A stretch of 64,000 nt of DNA from Thelephora terrestris (GCA_015956445.1 WIUZ02000004.1:2170001-2234000); one strand, 5' to 3'. Shown: positions 24,291 to 36,464, counted from the first letter of the stretch. Notes: generated by a model not told the origin, from the sequence alone. Numbers and translations are program-made.

Positions 24291-25380
24291 GAGTTGTTTC
24301 TATATTCTGCCCACTCAATAACGGACGAATGGGTACTTGAGTGACCATCCATGACATCCAGATCTGCAACCTGTGCAAACCAAATTCCGCTCCAATTGGT
24401 CGCAAAACCCGGGTTTCTGCACCGACTTCCAATATTTCCTTAGCACCGATAGAACGCACGGATAGGTGCAATGATTTTGGGAATGGTCTGCGTATTCCTG
24501 AAACCTTCCTCCAAGTTCTTTTTTTCCTCGTCCAGAATTTGTTCCTCGGGAAGTAAGAGTGACGTAGGTTCTAGTCCCGATCCGCTGGGTCTCTAGAGAT
24601 GACGTGACGATGATTGACTTCCAGAGAGACCCTTTTGTTCGGCGGGGAGGAGACGCAGACTCCTGGGAGTCCATGCTCGTTAGATAAATCCCCTCCGTAG
24701 CCCCGAAGCAGGGTCAGAACAATCTAGGCGCTAGTGTAGTTGATTCCATAACAGTCACAGCGATCAGAGTGAGCATCCGCAGAGATGCGTCACCAACTCG
24801 TTGAGCGTCCGTTGTTGCCTTGCCTGAAGTTGTGTTGCGGTCGCGCAATCTGCGATCATAAGTAAATGCAATCTGAGACCCACGCGCGGCGCTCCTGATC
24901 CATTCGGTTGCCATCGTCGTTTGTCAGCGATCGTGAAACGGGGTGGCCAGCGGTCCGTGAGTTGTGTTTAGCATCTGGAAAATTTGCGATCACTTGCAGG
25001 AAGGAGACGCTTGATCCACTTCTGCCATGTAATCTTCGGACTTTCAGCTCTGTGTTTCGCTCGATAGAATGCCCCGAACGCTTTCAGATTACTTGGCCGT
25101 TGAAGCATTTGATTCGGGTTTGAACCAGTACTAGACAGAACGGTTGAAAGAACGCCGAGTAAACCCATAGCTAGCCAACAAGAGCACTTTCCGTTTATTC
25201 TATCGCAGTGTCAAGGATTTCCATTCGGATTTTCCTTGGACGAACCTGAGTCGAAGTTCCTCACAAAACCGTCACGTTCTTCAGCACCTCGTGAACTCCT
25301 CCGCATTGAATTCGCCGATGCTACTTGCAAATCGTCAATTGCGATATCGCGTGAACATTGTGGAACATTACGGAGAGGTC
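24291..25380. other. Intergenic region, no gene seen
   Basis: The composition returns to normal after the C/T-rich tract. There are only short unrelated frames on both strands. The right end is the promoter of the glutathione S-transferase gene. Confidence 0.5.
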
Positions 25381-25382
25381 TG

Positions 25383-25389
25383 TATAAAA
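25383..25389 (+). promoter_or_regulatory. TATA box of the GST gene
   Basis: The sequence tataaaa lies 58-64 bp before the GST ATG. Most housekeeping promoters in this window lack a clear TATA box, so its presence fits an inducible stress gene. Confidence 0.6.
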
Positions 25390-25446
25390 CCCCACGCGTA
25401 TATGTAGCCACTCTACCTTTCTCTCGTATCCCCTCGTTCACTAGAA

Positions 25447-26364
25447 ATGGTTGATCAACTCACGCTATACTCCGCGAAATTTTGCCCATTCTCCCAGAGA
25501 GTGAGTGTCGATTCCGTAAACTTGACGTTCGTACGCAAAATCAAGCCTGATTGCGCACTTGCGACACCGGTGTGGCTGTTAGGCAGAACTGGCTTTGAAG
25601 GAGGCAAAGATCCCCCACAAGAAGTTTCACATCGATTTGAAAGACAAGCCGGAATGGTATGCTCCTAAGGTCAACCCAGCGTCGAAGGTTCGTCACTGTG
25701 ATCAACTTCATTCTCTTGGATTGTGCGGGGTTATGGAAACATACTTACAGGTCCCGGCTGTTACCTATGGAGGACCGGACGTACATCCGAGTGACCCCTC
25801 TCCCGAATCAGCGAAGATAACCGAATCTCTCGTCCTGATTCAGTTCTTCGCCGACCTAGCCCCAGAGTCAGACCTGCTCCCGAAGGACGCCTTGGGCAAA
25901 GCCAGGATCCGATTCTTTTTGGAGACGGTCAGCAGCAAGATCCAACCCAACCTTGGTAGGTGGGCTCTTGGATCTGGCTCATACGACGCTTTCTTCGAGG
26001 CCCTCGATGCGATCCAAGATCAATTACCTCCAGTTGAGAAGGGAAAGTACATCTTCGGCGAAGAGTTCACCTTGGCAGACATCTCCATCGCTCCGTTTCT
26101 CGGGCGTACGCTCCTGGTTCAGCTTCGGAACGGCATCGGAAAATTCGATAAGCAGGAAGCCAAACTCGGGTGGGAACACTTTCAAGGACCCAAGTACGAG
26201 AGGCTTCGGCAGTATATTGATGACGTTGCCGCGAGGCCAAGCTGGCAATCTACCTTCGACGAGGTTCGTGGAAAGGTTGTGTGAAATCGACCGTTACCTT
26301 TACTCACGCTAGCTCCTCTCCACAGGCCTACCTGGTCAAGGCGAATACCGAACGATTTGCATGA
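25447..26364 (+). CDS. Glutathione S-transferase (omega-like)
   Basis: Exon 1 is MVDQLTLYSAKFCPFSQR, a thioredoxin-fold strand with CPFS; Cys13 is the expected catalytic residue, as in omega-class or glutathionyl-reductase type GSTs. After an intron the frame continues AELALKEAKIPHKKFHIDLK, then KPEWYAPKVNPASK. Another intron leads to VPAVTYGG, the cis-Pro glutathione-binding loop, and ESLVLIQFFADLAPESDLLP (the E-S pair that binds the glutamyl amine). The all-helical C-terminal domain includes YIFGEEFTLADISIAPFLGR, with the conserved N-cap/Asp motif. A last short exon AYLVKANTERFA ends at TGA 26362-26364. The protein is about 260 residues. It probably acts in detoxification or thiol redox in the cytosol. 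Confidence 0.9.
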
Positions 26365-26539
26365 GCGAGAGTGTCAAGCCAAAGCTGTAGTGGTAGCGTT
26401 TGTGATTCAGGGCAAACCTTGTCTGCGGACCCAGAGTGGATTTTAGAGAGATCGGTCTGTGAGCTTCTGTGAGACGAGTGGATCGTGGGAAACTCCTTGT
26501 AATCTCCACAAGTGAGCCGCCGCCTCCGTCCAACTTGAA

Positions 26540-27814
26540 ATGCCCTTCGGCGAAATCGTCGTCGGTTCTCCCGGCAGTGGGAAATCGACCTACTGCCACG
26601 GCAAGCACCAACTTCTCACTGCGCTAAACCGACCGATATCTGTCGTAAACCTCGACCCGGCCAATGACAACATACCGTACCCTTGTGCGATCGACATCGC
26701 GTCCCTGATCACCCTCCAAAATGTCATGGACACGTACGGTCTCGGCCCTAACGGGGGAATGTTGTACTGTATAGAATATCTGGAGGAGAACTTTGACTGG
26801 CTGGAAGAGAAGCTGCAAGCGTTGGGAAAGGACGCTTACGTCGTATTTGATCTCCCTGGACAAGTCGAGCTCAGTACGAATCATGAGAGCTTGAAGAACA
26901 TCATCAAGAAACTTTCGAAAAGCGGATATAGGGTACGGTTCGCGTTTAATCCTATACTTCATCACTCACACGTCCCGTCCAGCTGGCCGCCGTGAACCTC
27001 TGTGACGCGCACTACGTTACGGATGCCTCAAAGTACATCGCAGTGCTCATGTCTTCGCTCCGAGTAATGCTGCACCTCGAACTCCCACACATCAACGTGC
27101 TCTCAAAGATGGACCTGATCACACAGTACGGTGATCTCGGTAACTGACCATGTACATCGTCCTCAAACCAATCCCTCTGTTGACTGACGGTCTGCCGGTT
27201 TATTTTCTCCTTCGCCACCGTAGACTTCAACCTGGACTTTTATACAGAGGTCCAGGATCTTTCTCATCTCGAAAACTCTCTCTCCCGAAGTTCGCCTCGA
27301 TATGCGGCGCTGAACATGGCCATCTGCTCGCTCATCGAGGATTTTGGTCTTGTGGGGTTCGAGACGCTCGCTGTGGAGGTGAGCAAATAACTGCAGTTGA
27401 CCCAGCGAGACCTGAGCATCCGATCCTCGTGTAAAGGACAAAGAATCGATGCTCCACCTGATGCGAGCAATCGACAAGGCGACGGGATACGTCTTCATCC
27501 CTCCCCCCAATGCTCCAGCCCCTTCCGGTACAGTTGAAACCCCCGACGGGGCCGCGTCAACACGACCGAACGCCCTTTCGCTACTTTCTACGGCGGCCGG
27601 ACCTATGCATGGTCCTAGGAGCGACGTGCGTGATGTGCAGGAAAGGTGGATAGATGCAAAAGAGGAGTACGATACTTGGGAAAATGCACAATGGATGAGA
27701 GAAGGTCAGCTGGTGCAAGAGCAAAAAGCTCGGGATAAGGTTAGGATGAGGGGCGGAAGTACTGGAGATACAACGGCGCAGAGCGGACAGGGAGAAAGGC
27801 CGCAGAATAAATGA
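26540..27814 (+). CDS. GPN2: GPN-loop GTPase 2
   Basis: GPN GTPases assemble RNA polymerase II and III and help their nuclear import. The start [19 protein letters not shown] contains the P-loop (GSPGSGKST). It is followed by [19 protein letters not shown], the family switch region, and [20 protein letters not shown] with the diagnostic Gly-Pro-Asn loop. Next is [18 protein letters not shown], the G3/Walker B region, and [16 protein letters not shown], the base-binding SKMD. Three introns (near 26935, 27140 and 27380) join the exons. The last exon includes a variable Pro-rich and charged tail of about 100 residues ending GQGERPQNK. The order of motifs matches GPN2 better than GPN1 or GPN3. 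Confidence 0.93.
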
Positions 27815-27899
27815 TAGGCTACTAGGAAAATAAATAATGTACGACTCTAATGCACGACCACACGGAAACAACGCCAGAGGCTGGGGCGTTGTGTTGTGA

Positions 27900-30380
27900 C
27901 TACAGCTTCCGGAAAGCATTTTTGCTCCCGCTTCGAACATTGTACCTCCGTTTTGTCCTTCCGTGTCGTTGCGCGTCGTCGAGTTCCGACGCACGTTGCG
28001 GCCGACCTCCTTTCTCCATACCCGCACCAAACCTCTCAACGCCTGGCTGCTTCTTCTGCCTCCCTCCCTCTGAAGGTGTTTGCGGTCGGTCCTTCCTCGA
28101 GGATGGGACCCAGGAGACTTCCATACCGCCATCCGCTGATCGCTTATGGTGTTCCGAAGGTCGTTTAGTCTTCGACGCTTCGTTTCTCCTGGCGCCAAAT
28201 GTAGCTCCTCCTCCCCTCGAGTCACGCGAACCGCCGTGGTTAGCTTTGAGAGGGGCCATCCGTACGGAGGTGAATGGTTGGGCAGCTTTCTGTTGCCGCC
28301 TGGCCTTGATGTACTCCCGATCGTGCAGTAAGTCTGTGGGTTAGGTTAGCCATTAAAACCAAACCGGCACAGGTCGGCTCGACAACTTACCATCGCCCTC
28401 GCTGCTGTCGTCGCTGTCAGCTTCAGGGTTTTCCTCAGAAGCCTCGTCCGAATCGGAGAAGTCACCCATCCCCTCAATCTCTTCCTCCTCTTCTTCGACA
28501 GCGGTCTTCGTCCTCCGCTGTCTGTCGCCGTTCTCTAAGCTCTCCAGTGCTTCCCGCCTCTTGGCCGATAACGAAGGATTGACGAGTGCGAACTCCCGAC
28601 TAGCTTCATCAACCTCAAAGTCAGGATCTTCAAACAGCGCCTTGAAGCGAGGATCGCGAATCAACCCAGGATCCTCAGCTACAGCGTCAACATCCATCTG
28701 ATCGCCGCCCTCTTCATCCTCAGGGACAGCAGCTCTTTGCCTGGCTTTCTTCCTCTCCGCTCGCGCTTTCTCCCTCGCCTGCTCCTTTGCGATCCTCTCT
28801 GCCAGAGCCTTGTTCACCTTCACGCTGACCGCCGCGTTCTTCGGTGCCCGTATCCTGCTCTCCGCGAGTTTGTCCATCTTCTCACGTAACACCTTCTCCC
28901 TATGCTCGGCATACGCGAAGGGGTTCGCGATAGCCCGTGCGGTGTCGTATAGTTTGAGAGAGAGGAAGTAGCCATGCATGTATGGCTTCAAGGCCGGTGT
29001 ACCGACGAGGTGGTCCAGACCAAGAGCCGCAAGTTCGTTTCTGTTGACAAATTTGTAATCCTCGTAAGCCGTTCTTGACGTTTGGTCCTCCAGTTCCTCC
29101 GTGAGGTTCTCCAAGAAACTGCACCATCGTGGGGCAGGGCCCAGCTGTGGGATGTAATAGGTATTCATTTGGATCCCCTCATTGGCGAGCACGATGAGGC
29201 CACTGCCAGGAATATGGTGAACGTCGTTCAAGTCGTTGGCAGGGGTGATCGACACGAAGTTCTCTGTGGGCTTTGAACGGCGAATTCAGCACAAACCACG
29301 GGGAGGATGCTCGGAGACACTTACCGTTTCGCGACTCCATAATTTAATGACCTTCTTATCCGCACTGAGAACAAGCCCTTCATGTGCCATGTTATGTCCA
29401 CCGTCGATCCACGCAACCTTTTTGACCGGTAGACCATAGCCCTGGTCTTTCGTAGCGAAAGGTCGAGCAGAACGAATGTCGTAGAGGAGAGTATGGCCCG
29501 TCGACGTTCCGATCGCATACGACAGCCCATCGGACCGTGAAGAAACCGCGGTAACGGAGATCGTCGGCACATCGTCGACTCCAGGAAGAAGGGATCCACC
29601 AGTGGGCAGTAACCTTGAGGCAGGAAGCCGCAACAGACCGACTCTCGAACGGGACCGTGGGTCCCACAGTTGAACCGTTCCGGATTTTTCGCAGCCAAAA
29701 GCTAGCAGTTGATGGGCGGGGTTGATGTCGATGCAATTTACCCCGGTGACTTCATCGGGAGAGTTATCTCGTAGGTCAAAGGGACTAAGGAACCGGCCCT
29801 GGTTGAGGTTTAGTCGGTAAACCTCATGGCCGGTAGCGGCAATGATAGCGTCACACGAGGGGTAGTGGTAGGCAATCGCTCGTCCGGCTTTGGGTATGCG
29901 TGTGCTGTGGTAGAACCCGCCTTGGTTATGCAGCGCAACCGAGCGGTCGTTTTGAAGGTGTAATGTTTTCGTCCAGTCATCAGAGAGGATCTAGGGTGAC
30001 GCGGTGCGGTCAGCGTCGAAAGTTCGCGATAGAGTGGAGATGTGAATCAACTCACTCACAAGGAAGTCGACGTTTTCAGCGTCGGAATGTCTCTCGAACT
30101 TGAGACTGAGCTGGTCCAGATCCCATACCCGCATCTGAGGCTTGTATGTCCCGGTGGCAATAACATGATGTCCGTCCCTGGTCGTCTTGATTTTGTTGCT
30201 AGCCTCTGGGAATTCGAAGTGTTGTATGAGTTCGAGGGTTCCTTCCACATGTTCCCGCTGTTCTCGTTTCCCCTTCTTTGACGCGCGTTTACGGATTAAC
30301 CAGTCGGGGAGAGAAGACGAGGACCCGGCAGTTGGACCGTTGACAGTGTATACCCTGACTGAGCTTGGGTCAGCAACCAT
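27900..30380 (-). CDS. ENP2: Nucleolar protein NOL10/Enp2
   Basis: This WD40-repeat protein of the nucleolus is needed for early 18S rRNA processing in the small-subunit processome. From the Met at 30380 the sequence MVADPSSVRVYTVNG starts the family's first strand, followed by LPDWLIRKRASKKGKREQRE. WD-like blades include DGHHVIATGTYKPQMRVWDL, LAFGCEKSGTVQLWDPRSRS and GLVLSADKKVIKLWSRETV. After an intron comes FVSITPANDLNDVHHIPGSG, then LGPAPRWCSFLENLTEELED and a helical region with IRAPKNAAVSVKVNKALAER. Next is the NUC153-like signature DPRFKALFEDPDFEVDEASR. The end is acidic, then basic, closing GSKNAFRKL with TAG at 27900-27902. Upstream in-frame Mets extend to 30509, but MVADPSS fits the family start. 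Confidence 0.94.
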
Positions 30381-30536
30381 TTTCCGGCCTGAAATCCTCA
30401 ACGGACGGAACGATCGGAGGGGAAAATTATCAGTGGATGGAATGCACGTGATGAGCCGAATCTCAGTCTGGGCGATCGAGTAGACCCCACCAATCTGCGT
30501 AGTCTTCATCGCTAACGCTCATATCAACATACGGTC
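30381..30536. promoter_or_regulatory. Bidirectional promoter of ENP2 and DJ-1 gene
   Basis: There are 156 bp between divergent ATGs. No TATA box is seen toward either gene. Confidence 0.55.
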
Positions 30537-31381
30537 ATGGTCGCAGCTTTGATTTTGATTGCAGACGGCACTGAGGAAATGGAGTTGTACGCGCTTGCAC
30601 CCTCTGCGCGGACCTCCTAACTGAGCTCACCTAGCACGATCTCTTACGACACTCTCGTCAGAGGGGAGGTAGAATGTACATCCGCTTTCGTCGGTCCTAC
30701 CGATGACGCCCCCACCTCAGTCGTCGCCACTTGCTCGCGCGGGGTTAAGATCGTTGCGGATGTCGCGTTCGATCCAGCGGTTCACGGACCGGTTGGTGCC
30801 CAGCACTCGTTCTTGAAATTTCGCTGAGGAGGCTTGCGCTCAGAACGATTTCGATCTCTTGGTCATCCCTGGTGGCTTGAAGGGAGCTGAGACACTCTCG
30901 AAGAACTCTTCTGTACAACTCCTGATTCGAGAGTACCTCAACAGTGACAAATACGTTGGAATGATCTGCGCGGGTTAGCCTTCAGAACGACGTCACCGGT
31001 GTGCATCTGAAAGATTGGACTGTCAGGCACTCTCGCTGCACTCACCTCTGGCTTACCTAAGCAACCAATCACCTCTCACCCCAGCGTCAAGAGCCAGTTG
31101 GATAAAGGTGCACTTCATCCTTCCCTTCGGTCGCCGACCGCTCACCAGGGACTTAGACTTCGAGTACAAGGAAGAGAGCGTCGTAGTTTCCGGCCATCTG
31201 ATCACCAGGTTTGTGGTTATGACACGGTGTAGTTTATTCTACGTTGACTGCGTGTGGATCCAGTCGTGGACCCGGAACTGCTTTTCCATTCGCACTCACC
31301 CTGGTCGAACTGTTGTGTGGTTCCGAGAAGCGCAAGGCCGTAAGTGGCCCGATGGTATTTCCCGAAGGGGTTCACTGGTAA
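30537..31381 (+). CDS. DJ-1/PfpI family protein
   Basis: The start MVAALILIADGTEEME has the first beta strand and the conserved Glu (in TEEME) that hydrogen-bonds to the reactive cysteine in DJ-1. After an intron it continues TISYDTLVRGEVECTSAFVG. Later exons give DFDLLVIPGGLKGAETLSKN, then YVGMICAG, the nucleophile elbow with the redox-sensitive Cys. Next are LAALTSGLPKQPITSHPSVK, EYKEESVVVSGHLITSRGPG and TAFPFALTLVELLCGSEKRK. The reading SGPMVFPEGVHW ends at TAA 31379-31381. Five introns are inferred. The family includes glyoxalase/deglycase-like and stress-protective members; the exact activity cannot be read from sequence. Confidence 0.9.
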
Positions 31382-32581
31382 AAAAAGAATTCCGACGGAG
31401 TTCCTTGTTGTACGAAGAAAAAAACCTGGAATTAACTCCTACCGGGATAGGGTTTCGAACGTTTTCGTATGTGTAATCGTGTATTGATAGCCTCTCCTCG
31501 AATGACGATAGATTTGCTCATTGGCGATTCCGCAGTCCCTCGTGGACGGTTAACCGTTCTCCGTGAAAGGGAATTACGCCCTTGCAGTTCTGCGGATGAG
31601 TGTGCGCAGTCAATAAGCCACCAAAGACTCCACCTGATATCGACTACGCGAACTGAGGCCTAGGGCCCGTGGGCCGTGGAATTCGGCCACGTAAGCGTCT
31701 TTATCTCGCATTCAACCGAGCGGGATTGACGCACCCAATATGGGGAACGTCCATAACCCGGTCCCTGGCTTGATGGGGCACTGTAGTAGGATCCACACGC
31801 GCAGTATGATCACAATTACCACCTCCTGACGAACAAGTCTCGTGTTATCCGGAAAACGGGTAACATTTCTAGTCGCTCCACGATTTCCAGAAACCCCTCG
31901 GAATGAGGCTTCCGCACCCACCGCGTGTTTTTCATTCGAGAGGCTTGAAATGAACGGTGGGATTTCCCACTAGTCCTGACACCTCCTGACTATCTAAACT
32001 TTATTTACATATCTTGATAAGTGACATCAAATGGTGGCTCACCTCCGTTGAGCGTTCTGAACGTTGATAACGCAGATAAGCGTGTACTCCATTTTGGTGG
32101 GTCATCTGATTCGAAGGGCGGCGATCACTGCGGGTAAGATAACTGGTATGTATAGAATCTGCGCGTGTTGTGTGGGGGGCAAACGACTTGCTGCTAGGCC
32201 ACGCAAGGATCCGAACCACCTTGGTCACACCTATATTCAATGGCTCATCGACATCGCCACTATCTTTGAATGTCATCGGACCACAAACGCGGATAGCTGA
32301 AGCCTGAAGCTGGGCCAACGTTGTCCCGGGCCAATGACCGTGATAATCGGCGAGACCCTCCCGTTGGGCCAATCCGAGCGTTCACGGTGACATAATGCTG
32401 AAGTGTAGTATCGGCTCCCGATACACGAAAGAATGTGATTACCATTCGGGTCGGGCAGGAACGAAGAGGTGGGACTTGAATAGGACCATTGGGCGTACTA
32501 CACAACGAATATGACAGGGTGAGCTAATCGATACAGAAAATCGCGTCTAAAGCGGTCAATGCGCGCGGTCGCTCAAGCCGT
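31382..32581. other. Intergenic region, no gene seen
   Basis: About 1.2 kb with only short frames on both strands, none with recognisable similarity or plausible intron joins. It lies between the 3' ends of two convergent genes. It is long for this window and could hide a non-coding RNA or decayed sequence; I find no repeat or tRNA fold. Confidence 0.45.
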
Positions 32582-34453
32582 CTATTCAACGTCGGACCTC
32601 CGAGACTTCTGGTTCCCCCTTAACCACGCCGATTGCCTTGGAGTCGAATTGGTCGGACTTGCACCCGTGGACTTGTGCGATGTGGAGGTGGAGATCGAAG
32701 TGGAAGAAGTGGAAGAAGTCGCGAGCCCCATCCTGGGAGCGAAAACGCTGCTTGTCGGATTCAGTTCCACCTTTAACGCAGATGCAATGCTGCTCGAATT
32801 GAGCGGGGTTCCCAGCGTGCTTTGAAGTCGCGCCTGACGCTTGGGAGACGGTTCGAAGGGAGCGGCGAGACTTGACAACGTCGAAGTAGATGTGTTGCTA
32901 GTTGCGGTAGACTTGCTGCTGATAAGAGCTGGTCGGACCTGCTGGTGCGGCGATCGCAATATTTGTATCGGCTTTTGTGTCTGAGGCTGTTGGTGTTTCG
33001 ATGTCGACGGCGGATGCGATTGGGATTTCTTCCTCCTCGAATTCTCCGTCGGACCAGGGAAAGAGTCCTGGGCCGTCGAATGCAAATCATCAGGGAATTC
33101 ACTCAAGCTCGGAAGAGCGGATGAACTTCCAGGCTGGCAGGGATCTGAGTGATCCGTAGCTGGGGGAGACGACCCAGTGGCCGCAGCAATCTCCTCTTCG
33201 ATCCTCCGCAGCTCTTCTTCGAGTTCTGGAATGACACTGTTCTCCAGCTTCTCCCGTTTACTGTTCAGTTTCTCCAGCTTGCTTCCTAGTCCCGCCAATT
33301 CGGTTTGGAGGCTGTCAATCTGCTTTTTCTCGTGACGCTCTAGCGCCTCGCGTTCTTCCCGCGCCCGAGTGGCCTGTTGCCTGGCGACCTTGCATTCCCT
33401 TTCGGCCTCAGCCTGTTGCTCACGTAAAATCGGCAAGGAACTCTCGACGTCCGTGACAGATGCGGTGGTTTCCTCCGCAGCAGCCAACGTCTGCTTTACC
33501 GTTTCCTGAAGGGCGAGTACCTTCTGACGGGCGCGGTGTTCGACAGACGCGAACTTATCTGACGTCCGTTTGAGCGTTTCGATGTCAGCGCGGATCGCCG
33601 CGTCGGCTCGCTGAGCATCTCGACGCGTCGTCTTGAGAGAAACCGCCAACGAGTCGCGTTCGGATTGGAGAACGGAGAGCGTCTGGTTCAGCTGTTGGAT
33701 TTTTTCCTCGAGCGTTATCGACGGTGTTGACGCGGAGGAGGGGACTTCCCCCGAATCGGAGACAGATAGCGCGGGAGAATATGTGGGAGACGGAGATGAG
33801 GATGGAGACGGAGTGGAATCCGCAGTGAGGCTCTTTGGAACATCGGAAGGTGTCGTGTCTGGGTTTGATATGGCGGTGGACATGACGGCAGATCCGTTCG
33901 CGTTAATACGGTCGTGCGCATTCGAATTGGAGCTGGACTCTGTTCGATTGGCCACTGGATAGAAAACATAAGGTTTAGTGAGTGGTGCATGCTGATGGGA
34001 GAAAATGCGCAGGAGAGACTTACGGTGATCGTCGACATCTGTCGTGATCTGGCTGCGAAGAGCCTCCTGCGGATGAGCTATGCCCAGTTCGACGTCGTAT
34101 TGTCTACCAGGCGTCAAACCGAACACGATCACGATAGCTTTGTCGGTTTCCTCGTCGACCCGTAATAGCACTCGCTGCCAAGGTGTTGAGTTGACTTTTA
34201 CGGATAAGCCTCGGGTGAGGGCGTCCGATACGGTGCGAGAGCGCGCGAATGCATCGGCATGGTCCGTAGAGGTGCAGCGCGACCCGTCTTGCTCGTCCTC
34301 GAGAAGGGATTCGAGGGCCGGATCAAGCGGTTCGGCGGTGAGGGCAGCTTCGAGCGTGAAAGCGGCTGATACGGAAGACACGTGGTTCACTGAGAGGATG
34401 AAGCGATGGATCCAGGGGCGAATTGTGTGCCAGTGGTCAGCAGACTGGTCCAT
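32582..34453 (-). CDS. Coiled-coil protein, function unknown
   Basis: The N-terminal part (Met at 34453, MDQSADHWHTIRPWIHRFIL) forms a beta-rich region ending LTPGRQYDVELGIA, which looks like a fibronectin-III-like strand pattern. A 69-nt stretch at about 33959-34027 begins GTAAGT and ends CAG, contains a branch-point-like CTAAC-type sequence, and has no stop. It is probably an in-frame intron, so the true protein is likely 23 residues shorter than the open frame. A Ser/Pro linker leads to a long coiled coil (about residues 250-440) with IQQLNQTLSVLQSERDSLAV and LQTELAGLGSKLEKLNSKRE. The C-terminus is Ser/Thr/Pro-rich and ends RGNQKSRRSDVE. I know similar basidiomycete hypothetical proteins but no function. 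Confidence 0.8.
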   Translation of the reverse strand: MDQSADHWHTIRPWIHRFILSVNHVSSVSAAFTLEAALTAEPLDPALESLLEDEQDGSRCTSTDHADAFARSRTVSDALTRGLSVKVNSTPWQRVLLRVDEETDKAIVIVFGLTPGRQYDVELGIAHPQEALRSQITTDVDDHRKSLLRIFSHQHAPLTKPYVFYPVANRTESSSNSNAHDRINANGSAVMSTAISNPDTTPSDVPKSLTADSTPSPSSSPSPTYSPALSVSDSGEVPSSASTPSITLEEKIQQLNQTLSVLQSERDSLAVSLKTTRRDAQRADAAIRADIETLKRTSDKFASVEHRARQKVLALQETVKQTLAAAEETTASVTDVESSLPILREQQAEAERECKVARQQATRAREEREALERHEKKQIDSLQTELAGLGSKLEKLNSKREKLENSVIPELEEELRRIEEEIAAATGSSPPATDHSDPCQPGSSSALPSLSEFPDDLHSTAQDSFPGPTENSRRKKSQSHPPSTSKHQQPQTQKPIQILRSPHQQVRPALISSKSTATSNTSTSTLSSLAAPFEPSPKRQARLQSTLGTPLNSSSIASALKVELNPTSSVFAPRMGLATSSTSSTSISTSTSHKSTGASPTNSTPRQSAWLRGNQKSRRSDVE

Positions 34454-34752
34454 GATTGTGGGGCATCTGCTTGTATTGCCTGAAAGCGTTCGGAGGTGCG
34501 AGGTGGATGAGCAGTTTTGATCTCGGCAGCAGATGGTCCGATCCGAATCTGGCTTGAACAGCCCGTCGAACTAAAGCTCCGGTCACACTTAAAGTTATTG
34601 GCCAGGAAGGATGTCCCCCTGTTTCCTTATAAACCCTCTTATCCTGTTCGTTGACGAACACCCACCCACACCCGTTTCCAGTCTATCATCCCTTGTGAGT
34701 CCACCCATCGCACAACCCTCACATCTGCTCGCCTGACCACGCCACAAGTCGA

Positions 34753-36464
34753 ATGGAACCATCTCTTCATCTCCACCCATCTGTTACCGCGTTCAGCCAG
34801 CCTGACGCTATAAAAGCTGCCCAGACCGACATCGACAACGAGATCCAGCGTTTGAACAACTGCATCTGTTCTCTCAAGTCGCGCAGGAACTCGCTCTGTC
34901 ACGTTTCGCGCTTGCCCCCTGAGGTCCTCTCTGAGGTCTTCCTCGTCTTGTCCGAGCAACTCCAGGCTCAGGACCGTTTCAAGGCCGACTTTAGGTGGAC
35001 CCTTGTCGCCCATGTCTGTCGTCTCTGGCGCGACATCGCTCTCCAGCACGGTCGTCTCTGGGGCAAGATCGATATGACCAAACCGGACCCCACCACGGCA
35101 TTCGTTGGCCGCTCAAAGGGGGCCCCTCTCGCTATTAGGGAATCCTTCACCGGCTCTCTTGCCGAGCTGCCCATTACCTTTGCCGACCCCTCATACCGTT
35201 ATCGGGAACTCCACCTCCGCGCCAAGGATGGCCAGCTGGGACCCAACGTTCTCCAGGTCCTCAACTCTCCCATCCATGCTCCGGTTTTGGAGTCCCTCGT
35301 ACTCGAGGTGTCTGATAACTATCCCGAGTATACACTCCCCGCTACGGTCTTCGATTATAAAGCGCCAGCTTTGACTAGGTTGCAACTCCAGAACGTCCGT
35401 CTGGAGTGGCCAGCCGCTCTTTTTCCTTCCCTGACACATCTATCCATTCAGTAAGTCGCTCGACGGAAATCAAAAAGGGTACATCTTTACTGAAATCGGT
35501 TTCCAGCCACAGCGGGAATACAAGTCTCCCGAGACCATCCGTCTCCCAAGTATTGACCACACTTAAAAATATGCCTCTGCTGGAGTACCTCCACCTCGTG
35601 GACCAAACTATCTTTGAACAACCCATTCCTTTAAACTATGTTTCTCCCGAAGAGCTCCCGTCGGTTCCACTCCCTCACCTTGCAACGCTTCAATTGTTTG
35701 GTACAACCTATGACTGCACCACGCTCCTTTCTCACATCACCCTTTCGTCTTTCGTCGACCTCGAAATCCACTGCACCGGCGTCGAAAATGTCCCTGAAAT
35801 TCAGGCTCTGATGAATTTCGTCAAGGACAATTTTGCGCGGAACAGTACCATCAATGACTCTTCCCTCCTCAGCGTTCGTACGAATGTGGGCGCGGGCGAA
35901 CTATCCGTCAATGTCGACATGGTTGCTGACGCGGTGCCCAAGCGTCTCCTATCTCTGGGCGTGTATCCCAGGGTCGTGGAGTTCTTCGAGAGTCGTGTCT
36001 CGACCGTTCTCCCCATCATCTTCGACTCCATTCCCGCCGCAGCAACCAAGCGCCTGGATGTGCGCAGCAAGTTCCCCATCAGCACGGAAGCTTGGACTCG
36101 CGTTCTTAACCGAATGTCGGAGGTCCGCGTCCTCGATACTTGCTTCGCGGGCGCTGTCAATCTTGCGCATGTCCTTGGATCTCCCATCGACAATACTCCC
36201 TCGTTCTTCGCTAAACAATTGGGATCTTTGACGTTCTCTGGGGTATCCTTCACGCACAAGACATCCCAACAGCTTCGATTTTACGAAGTCCTCTTGGATT
36301 GCTTGCAGAAGAGGAGTAACGGGGATCACCGTATCAAGAACCTAAACTTCCACTCCTGCTCTGACGTCAAGGCTACTGTCCCGTCGCAGTTCAGGAAGGT
36401 CGCTCATACGGTCCGGTGGGATCAAGAGTTGGAAGAGGATTTGATGATGCTATCCTCCGAGTAG
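34753..36464 (+). CDS. F-box-like protein with LRR-like C-terminus
   Basis: The start MEPSLHLHPSVTAFSQPDA leads to a helical lead-in with DIDNEIQRLNNCICSLKSRR. The F-box-like motif follows as VSRLPPEVLSEVFLVLSEQL and TLVAHVCRLWRDIALQHGRL with the typical C-x-x-W(R). The rest has loosely repeating leucine-rich strands (APVLESLVLEV, APALTRLQLQNV, LPHLATLQLFGTT, VDLEIHCTG). One intron near 35452-35507 separates SLTHLSIQ from HSGNTSLPRPSVSQVL. The last exon ends EEDLMMLSSE. This type is highly expanded in Agaricomycetes and probably recruits substrates to SCF ubiquitin ligase. It is divergent to the coiled-coil gene. Confidence 0.88.

Noticed and set aside
27581-28225. A 214-codon minus-strand frame antisense to GPN2 and beyond
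   Set aside because: It overlaps the conserved GPN2 exon on the other strand and the ENP2 end, with no likeness to a protein family.
32190-32240. A tRNA B-box-like sequence (ggttcggatcc on the minus strand)
   Set aside because: No acceptor stem, D-arm or anticodon arm could be formed around it.
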